Shown: positions 1 to 7,103 of the stretch, one piece after another
Position numbering within the stretch: position 1 is the first letter of the stretch
Layout: each line of letters begins with the position of its first letter
From: Candidatus Troglogloeales bacterium
GTDB lineage: Bacteria; Nitrospirota; Nitrospiria; SBBL01; SBBT01
Direction: 5' to 3'
DNA length: 18,359 nt
Assembly (NCBI GenBank): GCA_005239595.1
Contig: SBBT01000124.1
Coordinates: forward strand, 1 to 18,359
Notes under the pieces: model-generated
The model's input: only the letters and a program-made list of their open reading frames with translations
Told to the model about the DNA's origin: nothing
Database searches by the model: none
Translations under genes and position numbers: made by a program

Positions 1-451
1 AAGCCTAAAGACGATGTTCCGCACCATCCAGGCAATCTGGTTCAGATCGATACGCTGGATATCGACCTTTACCTGGGATCGTCCTCAAGCAGTTTACGGC
101 ACAAGATGTTATCTCGCGTTGGGATGTGATCGAGGTCCACCGTCGGGCAATGGCTAAGCTTTCCTCCGGATTTATCAAGACCGTCCAGGAGAGGATGCCC
201 TTTCCAATCCGGGCTTTTCAGGTCGATGGGGGGATCAGAATTTATGCTGATTTCGAAGAGGTGTGCCAACACGAGGGAATCAAACGCTTTGTTCTTCCTC
301 CTAGAAACCCCCTGAACGGGCACAGCGAACACATACCGAGGAATTTTATGAGGTAACAGCCTGTTCATGGAGGGTGAAAGAGAAAAATCAGGAATTGCAA
401 CAGTGGGAATATGTCTACAACACCATACGACCCCATCAGTCCCTGGGTTAT
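1..451 (+). pseudogene. Decayed IS481-family transposase (integrase catalytic core), 5' end outside window
   Basis: Three reading frames together give a recognisable rve/DDE integrase core. Frame 1 (1-75) reads PGNLVQIDTLD. Frame 3 (81-337) reads VLKQFTAQDVISRWDVIEVH, then ERMPFPIRAFQVDGG and FVLPPRNPLNGH. Frame 2 (338-451) reads EEFYEV, then QQWEYVYNTIRPHQSLGY, the usual C-terminal signature of this group. Frameshifts fall near 76-81 and 338-345. A local pair of opposite shifts near 229-243 turns the expected GGSEFYA into GGIRIYA, and the usual NPKLNGH has lost a codon (NPLNGH). No single frame could give a working enzyme. No terminal inverted repeat is recognisable. The family call is from remembered motif similarity; the decay is visible directly. 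Confidence 0.85.
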
Positions 452-469
452 CAGAACGAGGACACTTCC

Positions 470-498
470 TTGACCCCCGCTTGGACAGGGGCTATAAT
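470..498 (+). promoter_or_regulatory. Near-consensus sigma-70-type promoter for the lipoprotein-nadB unit
   Basis: TTGACC (470-475), a 17-base spacer and TATAAT (493-498). It sits just after the last recognisable codons of the IS481 remnant, so it may derive from the element's end. The expected transcription start, about 7 bases past the -10, falls at about 505, the A of the ATG chosen for the next gene. The transcript may therefore be leaderless, or translation may start further downstream. Confidence 0.65.
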
Positions 499-504
499 TC
501 GCCT

Positions 505-984
505 ATGCGTTTTCTTAAGCAGCCCGTACAAGAAGGGAGAATCTGGCTCCTCGTAGGGTTGCTCCTCTTTATTTATGGCTGTGCGACCCAACCGTTGGGT
601 TCCTCTTCCGTTGCGCTTACGGTCGACCAACTTCGGCAGGCTTTCTCGAGCATAAAAACCTCTTACGAGAAAAAGGACGAAAAGGGGTTTTTCTCAATGG
701 TGCATCCCTCTTTCCAAACAGCTGCCCCGTTAAAGGCCGGCGTGCTGCGTGACTTTAATCTCTTCTCCGAAGCAAATATCTCTCTCTTCATGAACCGGGT
801 TCAAATTGAAGAGACGTCTATTTTGACATGGGCCCGATGGGAAGGGGTCTGGAAAACGGCCTCGGGGAGTTCCCCTCTGGAGAGAAGGGGATATGTTCTT
901 TTTGAATGGACAAAAACAGATGCCCCCCAGCTTTTAGCAATCCAGGGAGATTCCCCCTTTGGGATTGCCTTCCCAGGGGAATAA
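505..984 (+). CDS. Small putative lipoprotein, function unknown
   Basis: A 159-residue protein. After a short basic N-terminus, a hydrophobic segment (about residues 13-25) ends in FIYGC with Cys26, which resembles a lipobox with an unusual Tyr at -2, so it is probably exported and lipid-anchored. The mature part has an amphipathic start (VDQLRQAFSSIKTSYEKKD) followed by beta-rich sequence with RWEGVW and GYVLFEW. That pattern is reminiscent of small NTF2/SnoaL-like folds, but I cannot assign a family. An in-frame ATG at 367 lies inside the IS remnant and upstream of the promoter, so I chose 505. No clear ribosome-binding site precedes it. An in-frame TTG at 559 follows AAGGGAG but too distantly, and would cut the signal segment. 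The stop lies 4 bases before nadB, implying co-transcription. Confidence 0.7.
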   Translation: MRFLKQPVQEGRIWLLVGLLLFIYGCATQPLGSSSVALTVDQLRQAFSSIKTSYEKKDEKGFFSMVHPSFQTAAPLKAGVLRDFNLFSEANISLFMNRVQIEETSILTWARWEGVWKTASGSSPLERRGYVLFEWTKTDAPQLLAIQGDSPFGIAFPGE

Positions 985-988
985 GATC

Positions 989-2623
989 ATGCCGCGTGTG
1001 CAAAAAATCGAGATGATAAAAACCGACGCTGTGGTGATTGGAACGGGTGTCGCCGGCCTGCGGGCTGCCATTGGGGCCTCTCTTCATGGAAACGTCATCA
1101 TCTTAAACAAAACAGGCGGGCGTGAATCGAATTCCGAGTTTGCCCAGGGGGGAATCGCCGCCGCGCCTCATGATGATGAAGCGGCGATTGAGTCCCATTT
1201 TCAAGACACGATGAATGCTGGGGCGGGTCTTTGCCAAAACGAAGCGGTCCGGGCGATGGTGGAGGATGGGCCAAGACGTATTGAGGAGCTTCTTTCATGG
1301 GGCGTAAAGTTCGATAAAATAGGCAGCCGTTTCGCTATGGCCAAAGAAGGGGCACACAGCGAGCGGCGCATCCTGCGCGCGAAGGGCGATGCAACGGGCA
1401 ACGAAATTGTCCAAACCCTTGTCCGCACGATGAAAAAAAGAAAGAACATCCTTGTTTACGACAGCCATTTTGCCGTCGATCTTCTGATTGAACAAGGGGT
1501 CTGTCTTGGCGTGTGGGTGCTGGATGAGAAACAAAACGCGTTAAAATGTTTTCTGGCCCAAAGGGTCATCCTGGCCACAGGCGGCTGCGGCCAGGTCTAC
1601 CAACGGACCACCAATCCGTCTGTTGCGACAGGGGATGGCATTGCCATGGCGCTTCGCGCAGGCGCGCTGGTAGAAGACATGGAGTTTTTCCAGTTTCACC
1701 CCACGGCCCTCTCCCTCCCTTCAGCACCCTCTTTCCTACTCTCTGAAGCCATGCGGGGAGAAGGAGGACTCCTTCGCAATGCCGATGGAAAACTATTTAT
1801 GGATCGATACCACCCCGACGCAGAGATGGCACCCCGAGACATTGTTACCCGCGCCGTTTGGGAGGAGATGCATCACGGACAATTAAACAACGTTTTTCTC
1901 GATATGACCCATCTGAAATCCGACTTTCTTCCGCGCAGATTTCCAAAAATTCACGCCACCTGTCTTCATTATGGAATTGACATAACCAAAGACCCGATAC
2001 CGGTCGCCCCCAGCGCCCACTATATCATGGGAGGCGTCAAAACCGATCTTTTCGGAAGAACCACCATCGAAGGGCTGTCGGCCGCAGGCGAAGCGGCCTG
2101 CACCGGGGCCCATGGCGCCAACCGGCTCGCCAGCAACTCCCTGTTAGAGGCGCTGGTTTTTGGGGCCCGAGTGGGAGAAGACGCTGGGAAAATCCCGCAC
2201 ACCTCCCTTCCAGGGAAGATAACTTCCTTTCCGCTTCCATGGACAACACCGACCGACCTCCTCGTCCGAAAACATCATCAGATTCAAAGCGAGCTCAAGG
2301 AAAGGATGTGGCGCGATGTGGGTATTATTCGAAGCAAGACGTCGCTTGAAAGAATGATTCAGAAATGGGAGGACTGGAAAGAAACTTTCCAACTGACACC
2401 GATCAAATCGGTACTGGAAACACGCAATCTGCTGCTGGTCTCGGCCGCCATCACGGAGGCCGCTCTGCGAAGGAAAGAAAGCATCGGCACCCATTTTCGC
2501 TCCGACTTTCCCAATAGGGACAAAGGCAATCCAGGACATATCAGCCTCAACCGGGACGCCCTCAACAAAAACTTCCCCCCTTTGCAAGATAAAGCCGTTT
2601 CACCAATATCCTGCGTGCGCTGA
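989..2623 (+). CDS. nadB: L-aspartate oxidase NadB
   Basis: A 544-residue flavoprotein of normal family length. NadB oxidises L-aspartate to iminoaspartate, which NadA condenses to quinolinate in cytoplasmic de novo NAD synthesis; nadA is not in this window. Visible signatures are the N-terminal dinucleotide-binding motif VVIGTGVAGLRAA, the FAD-contact stretch SNSEFAQGGIAAA, QFHPTAL, SEAMRGEGG, MAPRDIVTRAV and SAHYIMGGVKTD, the last two being active-site blocks shared with succinate dehydrogenase/fumarate reductase flavoproteins, then GEAACTGAHGANRLASNSLL near the FAD end. A helical C-terminal domain follows. The ATG at 989 has AGGGGA about 8 bases upstream. The ORF stays open to an ATG at 959 inside the lipoprotein gene, but that start has no support. 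It is probably co-transcribed with the lipoprotein gene 4 bases upstream. Confidence 0.95.
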   Translation: MPRVQKIEMIKTDAVVIGTGVAGLRAAIGASLHGNVIILNKTGGRESNSEFAQGGIAAAPHDDEAAIESHFQDTMNAGAGLCQNEAVRAMVEDGPRRIEELLSWGVKFDKIGSRFAMAKEGAHSERRILRAKGDATGNEIVQTLVRTMKKRKNILVYDSHFAVDLLIEQGVCLGVWVLDEKQNALKCFLAQRVILATGGCGQVYQRTTNPSVATGDGIAMALRAGALVEDMEFFQFHPTALSLPSAPSFLLSEAMRGEGGLLRNADGKLFMDRYHPDAEMAPRDIVTRAVWEEMHHGQLNNVFLDMTHLKSDFLPRRFPKIHATCLHYGIDITKDPIPVAPSAHYIMGGVKTDLFGRTTIEGLSAAGEAACTGAHGANRLASNSLLEALVFGARVGEDAGKIPHTSLPGKITSFPLPWTTPTDLLVRKHHQIQSELKERMWRDVGIIRSKTSLERMIQKWEDWKETFQLTPIKSVLETRNLLLVSAAITEAALRRKESIGTHFRSDFPNRDKGNPGHISLNRDALNKNFPPLQDKAVSPISCVR

Positions 2624-2643
2624 TTTTCAGCGGAGATTATTTT
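2617..2643 (+). terminator. Possible terminator at the nadB stop codon
   Basis: CGCTGA (2618-2623) and TCAGCG (2627-2632) form a perfect 6-bp stem with a 3-base loop, followed by a T-rich stretch (ATTATTTT, 2636-2643). The nadB TGA is the last part of the left arm. The U-tract is interrupted, so strength is doubtful. It lies in the 13-base gap between two convergent genes and has no T-tract for the - strand. Confidence 0.4.
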
Positions 2644-3206
2644 GGGAACTGTCCTGCATCGTCCCGATAGAAACGCCATACCCGCTTTATGTAGTTCCGC
2701 GTTTCATGAATGGGAGGAACGCCCATCGCCTGAATCACCCGTTTTGGGCCCGCGTTGTACGCGGCCAACGCCAGGGTGGGGTCGTTATTGAAAAGGTTTA
2801 AGAGAACGCGAAGGTAGCGCGCCCCGGCCAAGATATTTTCGCGAGGATCAAACGGATCGGAAAGCGAGAGGAGGTGAGCGGTTGCGGGCATGATCTGCAT
2901 CAACCCCTGGGCCCCGGCTGCCGACACGGCATACGGATTAAAATCGGACTCGGCACGAATCACCGCGCGTAGAAAGGCGGGTGCAATTCCCGTCTCTCTT
3001 CCCGCCTCACCCACAGACGCGTTAATCTCCCGCATGCGATATCCACGAGGGGGCCGCTTTAGCGGCAACGGCGACTTTCTCTGATCCGGGTTTGACGAAT
3101 GATATGAAAAGTGGACCGTTCCATCCGGGCCAATGACATAAGAGATACCCGAGGCATCGGCATGGTTGGGTATCACTAAAAAAATCAAAAAGAGATAAAG
3201 ATACAT
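2637..3206 (-). CDS. Small exported lytic transglycosylase (SLT domain)
   Basis: A 189-residue murein hydrolase, predicted to cleave the MurNAc-GlcNAc bond in the periplasm with 1,6-anhydro product formation. A signal peptide (about 1-18, YLYLFLIFLVIPNHADA) is followed by a short beta-type segment (ISYVIGPDGTVHFSY) resembling the DUF4124-like N-terminus of related proteins, then the SLT domain (about 60-182). Catalytic Glu86 lies in IRAESDFNPYAVS, followed by GAQGLMQIMPAT (98-109), DPRENILAGARYL, ALAAYNAGP (146-154) and ETRNYIKRV. A strong ribosome-binding site (GGGGGAG) precedes the ATG. It is downstream of bioB with a 108-base gap in which I see no good promoter or terminator. It is a compact soluble or periplasmic enzyme, not one of the large Slt/MltD forms. 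Confidence 0.9.
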   Translation of the reverse strand: MYLYLFLIFLVIPNHADASGISYVIGPDGTVHFSYHSSNPDQRKSPLPLKRPPRGYRMREINASVGEAGRETGIAPAFLRAVIRAESDFNPYAVSAAGAQGLMQIMPATAHLLSLSDPFDPRENILAGARYLRVLLNLFNNDPTLALAAYNAGPKRVIQAMGVPPIHETRNYIKRVWRFYRDDAGQFPK

Positions 3207-3314
3207 TCCTGCTCCCCCTGGTAGAAAACGATCATCGGATCACTTCCCTATTAAGTCCGGCAGTGTGAATCCCTCCGGGGAGACTCCTGCCTCGCGGCCA
3301 ATTAAGGAGGTGGC

Positions 3315-4346
3315 CTACGCCAATACGTTCAATGCGTCCAGGGCCGTAGGCTTCGTCCCGCATGATGATTCGCAGAAAAGATCAAGATCCTCGATCATTT
3401 TCAGATCGTCCTGGGGATTGCGTCCGAGCGTAGTGAGGTAATTTCCGATCAGGGTATGGCTTGCGCCCGCGGTGAACATCCACGATTGCAGATCCCGCAG
3501 ATGGACCTCCCGTCCTCCCGCCGTCATAATATCCTTCGCGGGAAGCATCAGACGATAGACGGCGATAATCTTTAATATTTCCATCGGTCGAAGCGGGGGA
3601 AGGTGGCTAAATGGGGTCCCTTCGATCGCATGAAGAAAGTTAAGCGGCACTACATCGACATCGAGATCCTGGAGCGCGACGGCCAGCTCAACTCTCTGAT
3701 CGACGTTTTCTCCCATTCCAAAAATTCCGCCGGAGCATATCCGGATACCCGCCTCCTTGCAATATTGGATCGTCCGAACCCGGTCATCATAGCTGTGCGT
3801 CGTGCAGATCTTGGGGAAATGAGACCGCGACGTCTCGAGATTATGGTTGTAATATTCAAGACCGGCCTCCCTTAACCGAAACGCGATCGTTTTATCCTGA
3901 ATAATTCCCAATGAGGCATCGGTCCTCGTATGCCCCGCCGCCACCAACTCCCGGATTCGTGCAAGGACGGCGTCCAAATCGCGTCCCTCCCGCAAACCCC
4001 ACCAGGCCGCGACGATACCGAATGCCTCCGCCTTGTTGTCGCCTGCCTCCTTCGCCGCTTGAACGATGCCGGCCGAATCCATCAGGGGGTAACTCGGCAT
4101 GCCTGTATCGTAACGGGCCGATTGGGCACAGAACTTACAATCCTCCGAACAATCTCCCGCCTTCGCGTTGACAATCGAGCACAAATTAATCTTGTTTCCC
4201 CAGTAATGAAGACGGACGCGATTGGCCGATGAAATCAAGTCGATAATGTCGGGCCCTTCCGCCCTGATGAGCCGACACCCCTCTTCATAGGTCAGACGGT
4301 CTCCTCCAATCGCCTTTTCCTCCATCTGTCGGATGAACGTTCTCAT
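3315..4346 (-). CDS. bioB: Biotin synthase BioB, lacking most classical [2Fe-2S] ligands
   Basis: A 343-residue radical-SAM enzyme of usual length that inserts sulfur into dethiobiotin. The radical-SAM cluster motif CSEDCKFC is present (Cys66, Cys70, Cys73). Other BioB signatures are YYNHNLETS, CSGGIFGMGE (Cys204), VVPLNFLHAIEGTPF and FTAGASHTLIGNYLTT. Alignment by eye with E. coli BioB, whose auxiliary cluster uses Cys97, Cys128, Cys188 and Arg260, gives Gly110 (FGIVAAW versus FCMGAAW), Asp143 (TDASLG versus ACMTLG), conserved Cys204, and Met274 (IMTAGGRE versus VRLSAGRE). Extra cysteines occur at 181 and 196, and as C325-ESS-C329 near the C-terminus. This suggests the variant BioB type with a different auxiliary cluster. 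AAGGAGGG precedes the ATG. No other bio gene is in the window. Confidence 0.93.
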   Translation of the reverse strand: MRTFIRQMEEKAIGGDRLTYEEGCRLIRAEGPDIIDLISSANRVRLHYWGNKINLCSIVNAKAGDCSEDCKFCAQSARYDTGMPSYPLMDSAGIVQAAKEAGDNKAEAFGIVAAWWGLREGRDLDAVLARIRELVAAGHTRTDASLGIIQDKTIAFRLREAGLEYYNHNLETSRSHFPKICTTHSYDDRVRTIQYCKEAGIRICSGGIFGMGENVDQRVELAVALQDLDVDVVPLNFLHAIEGTPFSHLPPLRPMEILKIIAVYRLMLPAKDIMTAGGREVHLRDLQSWMFTAGASHTLIGNYLTTLGRNPQDDLKMIEDLDLFCESSCGTKPTALDALNVLA

Positions 4347-4369
4347 CTGCCCTCCTTATGACAAATGTC

Positions 4370-4393
4370 CGATATGAAAATTATATCGTAAAA
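4370..4393 (-). promoter_or_regulatory. Palindrome overlapping a -10-like box upstream of bioB
   Basis: CGATAT (4370-4375 on +) and ATATCG (4383-4388) form a perfect 6-bp inverted repeat with a 7-base spacer. On the - strand the sequence reads CGATATAATTTTCATATCG, so a perfect TATAAT lies inside it. No convincing -35 lies 17 bases upstream. It could be an operator over the bioB promoter or chance AT-rich symmetry. It does not match the BirA operator consensus. Confidence 0.3.
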
Positions 4394-4414
4394 AGTCTAT
4401 CATACGGCCTCGGC

Positions 4415-5380
4415 CTAAAGCCATTTCTTTCTCCTGAAATACCAGAACATGCCGACGCCGAGCGCCAACATCGTCCCCAAGACGGCAAAGTAACCATATC
4501 TTGATTGCAGTTCCGGCATATGCTCAAAGTTCATTCCGTAGATGCCGGTAATAAGGGTCAACGGCATCATCGTCGCGGTAAAAATGGTCAGCACCTTCAT
4601 AATTTCATTGAGGCGATTGGATATCTGCGAGAGATAGGCCTCCAACACGCCAGATATAATGTCGCGATACGACTCCGCAAGGTCGGTAATCCGCACCAAA
4701 TGGTCATAGACATCCCGATAATAGACCGCCGCCTTTGAACTAACCACGCGAAACTTGTCCCGGCTTAAGCGGTTTAATATCTCCCGCTGCGGCCCCGTCA
4801 CACGGCGAAGGGCCATTACCTCTTTTTTGAGGCTGATAATTTCATTTAATATCTCTTTGCTCGGGTTGGAAAAAACCTTCTCTTCAACCCTGTCAACCGC
4901 CTGATCGAAGCGATCCAAAACCGGAAAATAGTGGTCCACCATTCCGTCTAAAATATCGTGAAGGAGAAAATCGGCCCCCAGCGTCATCGGAGGCCCTTTT
5001 TTTAAACACCGCTCCTTGGTCCGATTGACACTCCGCGACGGTTCGTCATGATACGTCACCAAGTAGTTTCGGCCCAGGAAGAAATTGATCTCCGCTGTCG
5101 CAAACTCCTGATCGGCAGTGGCCAACGATCCGTGTAGAACCAGGAAAAGATAATCCCCAAAATTATCAATCTTGGGAAGCAACGTCTCGGTGATGCAGTC
5201 TTCAATCGCAAGCGGGTGAAAATTAAAACAGGTGGAAAGAAGGGAGGCCTCCTCCGGCGTCGCCTTCTCCAGATCAAGCCAGACGAGGTTTTGTTTATCC
5301 GCCAACAATTCCGGCAGGGTATCCGCCCGGTCGAAATACCGATATTCAGCTTCCTTGGAATAGGCAAAAACCGTGATCAT
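4415..5380 (-). CDS. corA: CorA-family magnesium/cobalt transporter
   Basis: A 321-residue inner-membrane divalent-cation channel of the CorA family. The large N-terminal cytoplasmic domain (1 to about 255) includes FHPLAIEDCI, a usual early CorA signature, and the long helix region around DRFDQAVDRVEEKVF. The C-terminus has two membrane segments (about 262-280 and 296-314) with the pore signature YGMNF at 281-285, followed by a basic tail (FRRKKWL). Family members function as homopentamers moving Mg2+, sometimes Co2+ or Ni2+. The ATG is one base after the recQ stop (TAA-C-ATG), with only a weak GGGTG upstream, so translation is probably coupled to recQ. bioB starts 68 bases downstream. Confidence 0.92.
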   Translation of the reverse strand: MITVFAYSKEAEYRYFDRADTLPELLADKQNLVWLDLEKATPEEASLLSTCFNFHPLAIEDCITETLLPKIDNFGDYLFLVLHGSLATADQEFATAEINFFLGRNYLVTYHDEPSRSVNRTKERCLKKGPPMTLGADFLLHDILDGMVDHYFPVLDRFDQAVDRVEEKVFSNPSKEILNEIISLKKEVMALRRVTGPQREILNRLSRDKFRVVSSKAAVYYRDVYDHLVRITDLAESYRDIISGVLEAYLSQISNRLNEIMKVLTIFTATMMPLTLITGIYGMNFEHMPELQSRYGYFAVLGTMLALGVGMFWYFRRKKWL

Positions 5381-5381
5381 G

Positions 5382-6833
5382 TTACACCCGGAAGCGTCCT
5401 TTCCCTGTCTCCTTCAAAATATCAACACCCAGGCAGACATCACAAGAGGTGAGGCATGGCAGGATCGACTCGCCAAAGTGGGCCACCAATCCCTGATGGC
5501 GGCAGACGCCCCGCTCTGCATAGGAGAACATCGCCCGTGTCTGAACCTGCGCCCGCCTCATGTCAGCCGACGTCTTCTCATACAGACGGTCATACCCGAT
5601 CACCTCCGACCAGGAGTAAAACAGGATACAATCGCTGGAGGCTGTATCCCGACCGGCCCGGCCGATCTCCTGGTAATAGGCCTCAATATTTTTCGGCATA
5701 TCCTGGTGAATCACGTAACGGATATTCGGCTTGTCAATTCCCATGCCGAACGCAACCGTCGCCACCATAACATTCACGTCGCCCTGAAGGAACAGCTCCT
5801 GCGCCCGGTCCCTGCCGTCCGCACACATTCCGGCATGGTATGAAACGGCCCGAACACCCAGATCGAGGAGGTAAGCCGTCATCTGCTCCACCTTGTTTCG
5901 GCTAAGACAATAAATAATACCCGGCTCATTTGCGTGTGAGAGGACCAATTGCAGAACGGCCTCTCTGGTGTTGATCCCCTTCCCTTTTTTATACACAAAA
6001 AGGCGAAGATTGGGCCTAAAAAACAACCCACGGAACTGGAGGGGAGATTGCATCCCCATCTGTCCGATGATATCGTCAACCGCCTCCTGTGTGGCCGTCG
6101 CGGTGAGCGCCAGGACGGGAACATTTCCAAAAAAGGATTTCAGGCCCGAAAGGTTCCGATACGAGGGACGAAAATCGTGCCCCCATTGACTGATGCAATG
6201 GGCCTCATCCACCGCAATCAGGTTAATATTACAAGAGGAGAGAAAATGGAGCAGGGGGCCTTCCAGCCCTTCCGGGGAGACATAGACCAGGTCGAACACC
6301 CCTTTTCTGATCCGATCCATTCGGTCTCTGCGCTCTTCATGCGCAAGACTTGAGTTCAGGTAGGTGGCGCGCATACCCAATCGGACCAGCCCATCCACCT
6401 GGTCCTTCATCAGGGCGATCAGCGGAGAGATGACCAGAGTTGTTCCCGATAGGATTTTAGCCGGGATCTGATACGTCAAAGACTTTCCGGCTCCGGTCGG
6501 CATAATCCCGACGCAATCCCTTCCCGCTAAAACGGCACGAATGATCTCTTCCTGACCCGGACGGAAAGAAACATATCCAAAGGTCTTCCCCAAGACCTCC
6601 CGTGGGGAGTCAGAGAGGCGATTGGATGTTGCAATCTGTCCTGCCAGACGTTGCAGCCAGCGAACCAGCGTCGGATCAAACAAGTGAGGATTAAGACGGT
6701 AGACATTGCGAAGACGATCGAGCCTTTCCACGTAAGCGCTCTCCGGGGCAGAGGGAACCCCCTCTATGTCCTGGGCCGCCAGGCGCGCCAGGGATTCCAC
6801 CTCTTCCACCAATGTCTCTTTCGACCATTTCAT
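5382..6833 (-). CDS. recQ: Short-form ATP-dependent DNA helicase RecQ
   Basis: A 483-residue superfamily-2 helicase unwinding DNA 3' to 5' in recombination and repair. An N-terminal extension (about 1-75) has no motif I recognise. The helicase core follows: FRPGQEEIIRAVLAG (90-104), Walker A TGAGKS (113-118), SPLIALMKDQV, DEAH (209-212) with CISQWGHDFRPSY, LTATAT, YHAGM (332-336), and motifs V/VI FGMGIDKPNIRYVIH and YYQEIGRAGRD. A RecQ zinc-binding subdomain is visible as Cys444, Cys460, Cys464 and Cys467. The protein ends about 16 residues later, so the winged-helix and HRDC domains of the ~600-residue forms are absent; Bacillus RecS-type enzymes are similarly short. No strong ribosome-binding site precedes the ATG. 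Its stop is 1 base from corA. Confidence 0.92.
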   Translation of the reverse strand: MKWSKETLVEEVESLARLAAQDIEGVPSAPESAYVERLDRLRNVYRLNPHLFDPTLVRWLQRLAGQIATSNRLSDSPREVLGKTFGYVSFRPGQEEIIRAVLAGRDCVGIMPTGAGKSLTYQIPAKILSGTTLVISPLIALMKDQVDGLVRLGMRATYLNSSLAHEERRDRMDRIRKGVFDLVYVSPEGLEGPLLHFLSSCNINLIAVDEAHCISQWGHDFRPSYRNLSGLKSFFGNVPVLALTATATQEAVDDIIGQMGMQSPLQFRGLFFRPNLRLFVYKKGKGINTREAVLQLVLSHANEPGIIYCLSRNKVEQMTAYLLDLGVRAVSYHAGMCADGRDRAQELFLQGDVNVMVATVAFGMGIDKPNIRYVIHQDMPKNIEAYYQEIGRAGRDTASSDCILFYSWSEVIGYDRLYEKTSADMRRAQVQTRAMFSYAERGVCRHQGLVAHFGESILPCLTSCDVCLGVDILKETGKGRFRV

Positions 6834-6871
6834 TTCGGGCGAGTCTACTTGAGGAAAAGGGAAATCTCAAG

Positions 6872-6891
6872 AAAAAAGTCGGACGCATCCG
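6872..6891 (-). terminator. Likely intrinsic terminator of the tRNA-Gly transcript
   Basis: On the - strand, CGGA-TGCG-TCCG (6891-6880) forms a short stem-loop followed by AC and six T (6877-6872). It lies 48 bases past the tRNA 3' end and before recQ. The stem is only 4 bp, so it may be leaky and allow read-through into recQ-corA. Confidence 0.4.
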
Positions 6892-6938
6892 CCCTTGTTT
6901 TTCAGAACAGACAGAAAGGCAATAAGACGCTCAAAAGA

Positions 6939-7013
<75 letters not shown>

Positions 7014-7022
7014 TTGACATCT

Positions 7023-7051
7023 ATTATCACCGGGCACTTTCATATTGTCAA
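7023..7051 (-). promoter_or_regulatory. Promoter of tRNA-Gly
   Basis: On the - strand: TTGACA (7051-7046), a 17-base spacer and GATAAT (7028-7023), ten bases before the first tRNA base. The -35 overlaps the -35 of the divergent promoter read on the + strand. Confidence 0.7.
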
Positions 7052-7074
7052 GGATACCCGTAGTTGACTACAAT
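7045..7074 (+). promoter_or_regulatory. Promoter of the modular secreted protein gene
   Basis: TTGTCA (7045-7050), an 18-base spacer and TACAAT (7069-7074). The expected start near 7081 would leave a leader of about 23 bases with only a weak purine stretch (AGAGACA) before the ATG at 7104. It shares five -35 bases with the tRNA-Gly promoter on the other strand. Confidence 0.55.
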
Positions 7075-7103
7075 AATTTTTTCCATGTAACGCTACAGAG
7101 ACA

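Noticed and set aside
367..504. Upstream ATG at 367 as the start of the lipoprotein
   Set aside because: The first 46 codons overlap the IS remnant in another frame and precede the promoter; the hydrophobic signal begins only after the ATG at 505.
959..988. Upstream ATG at 959 as the start of nadB
   Set aside because: It lies inside the lipoprotein gene without a ribosome-binding site; the ATG at 989 has AGGGGA at good spacing.
4347..4414. BirA operator or a riboswitch upstream of bioB
   Set aside because: The 68 bases contain no sequence like the BirA two-half-site consensus and are too short for a known riboswitch; only a small AT-rich palindrome is present.
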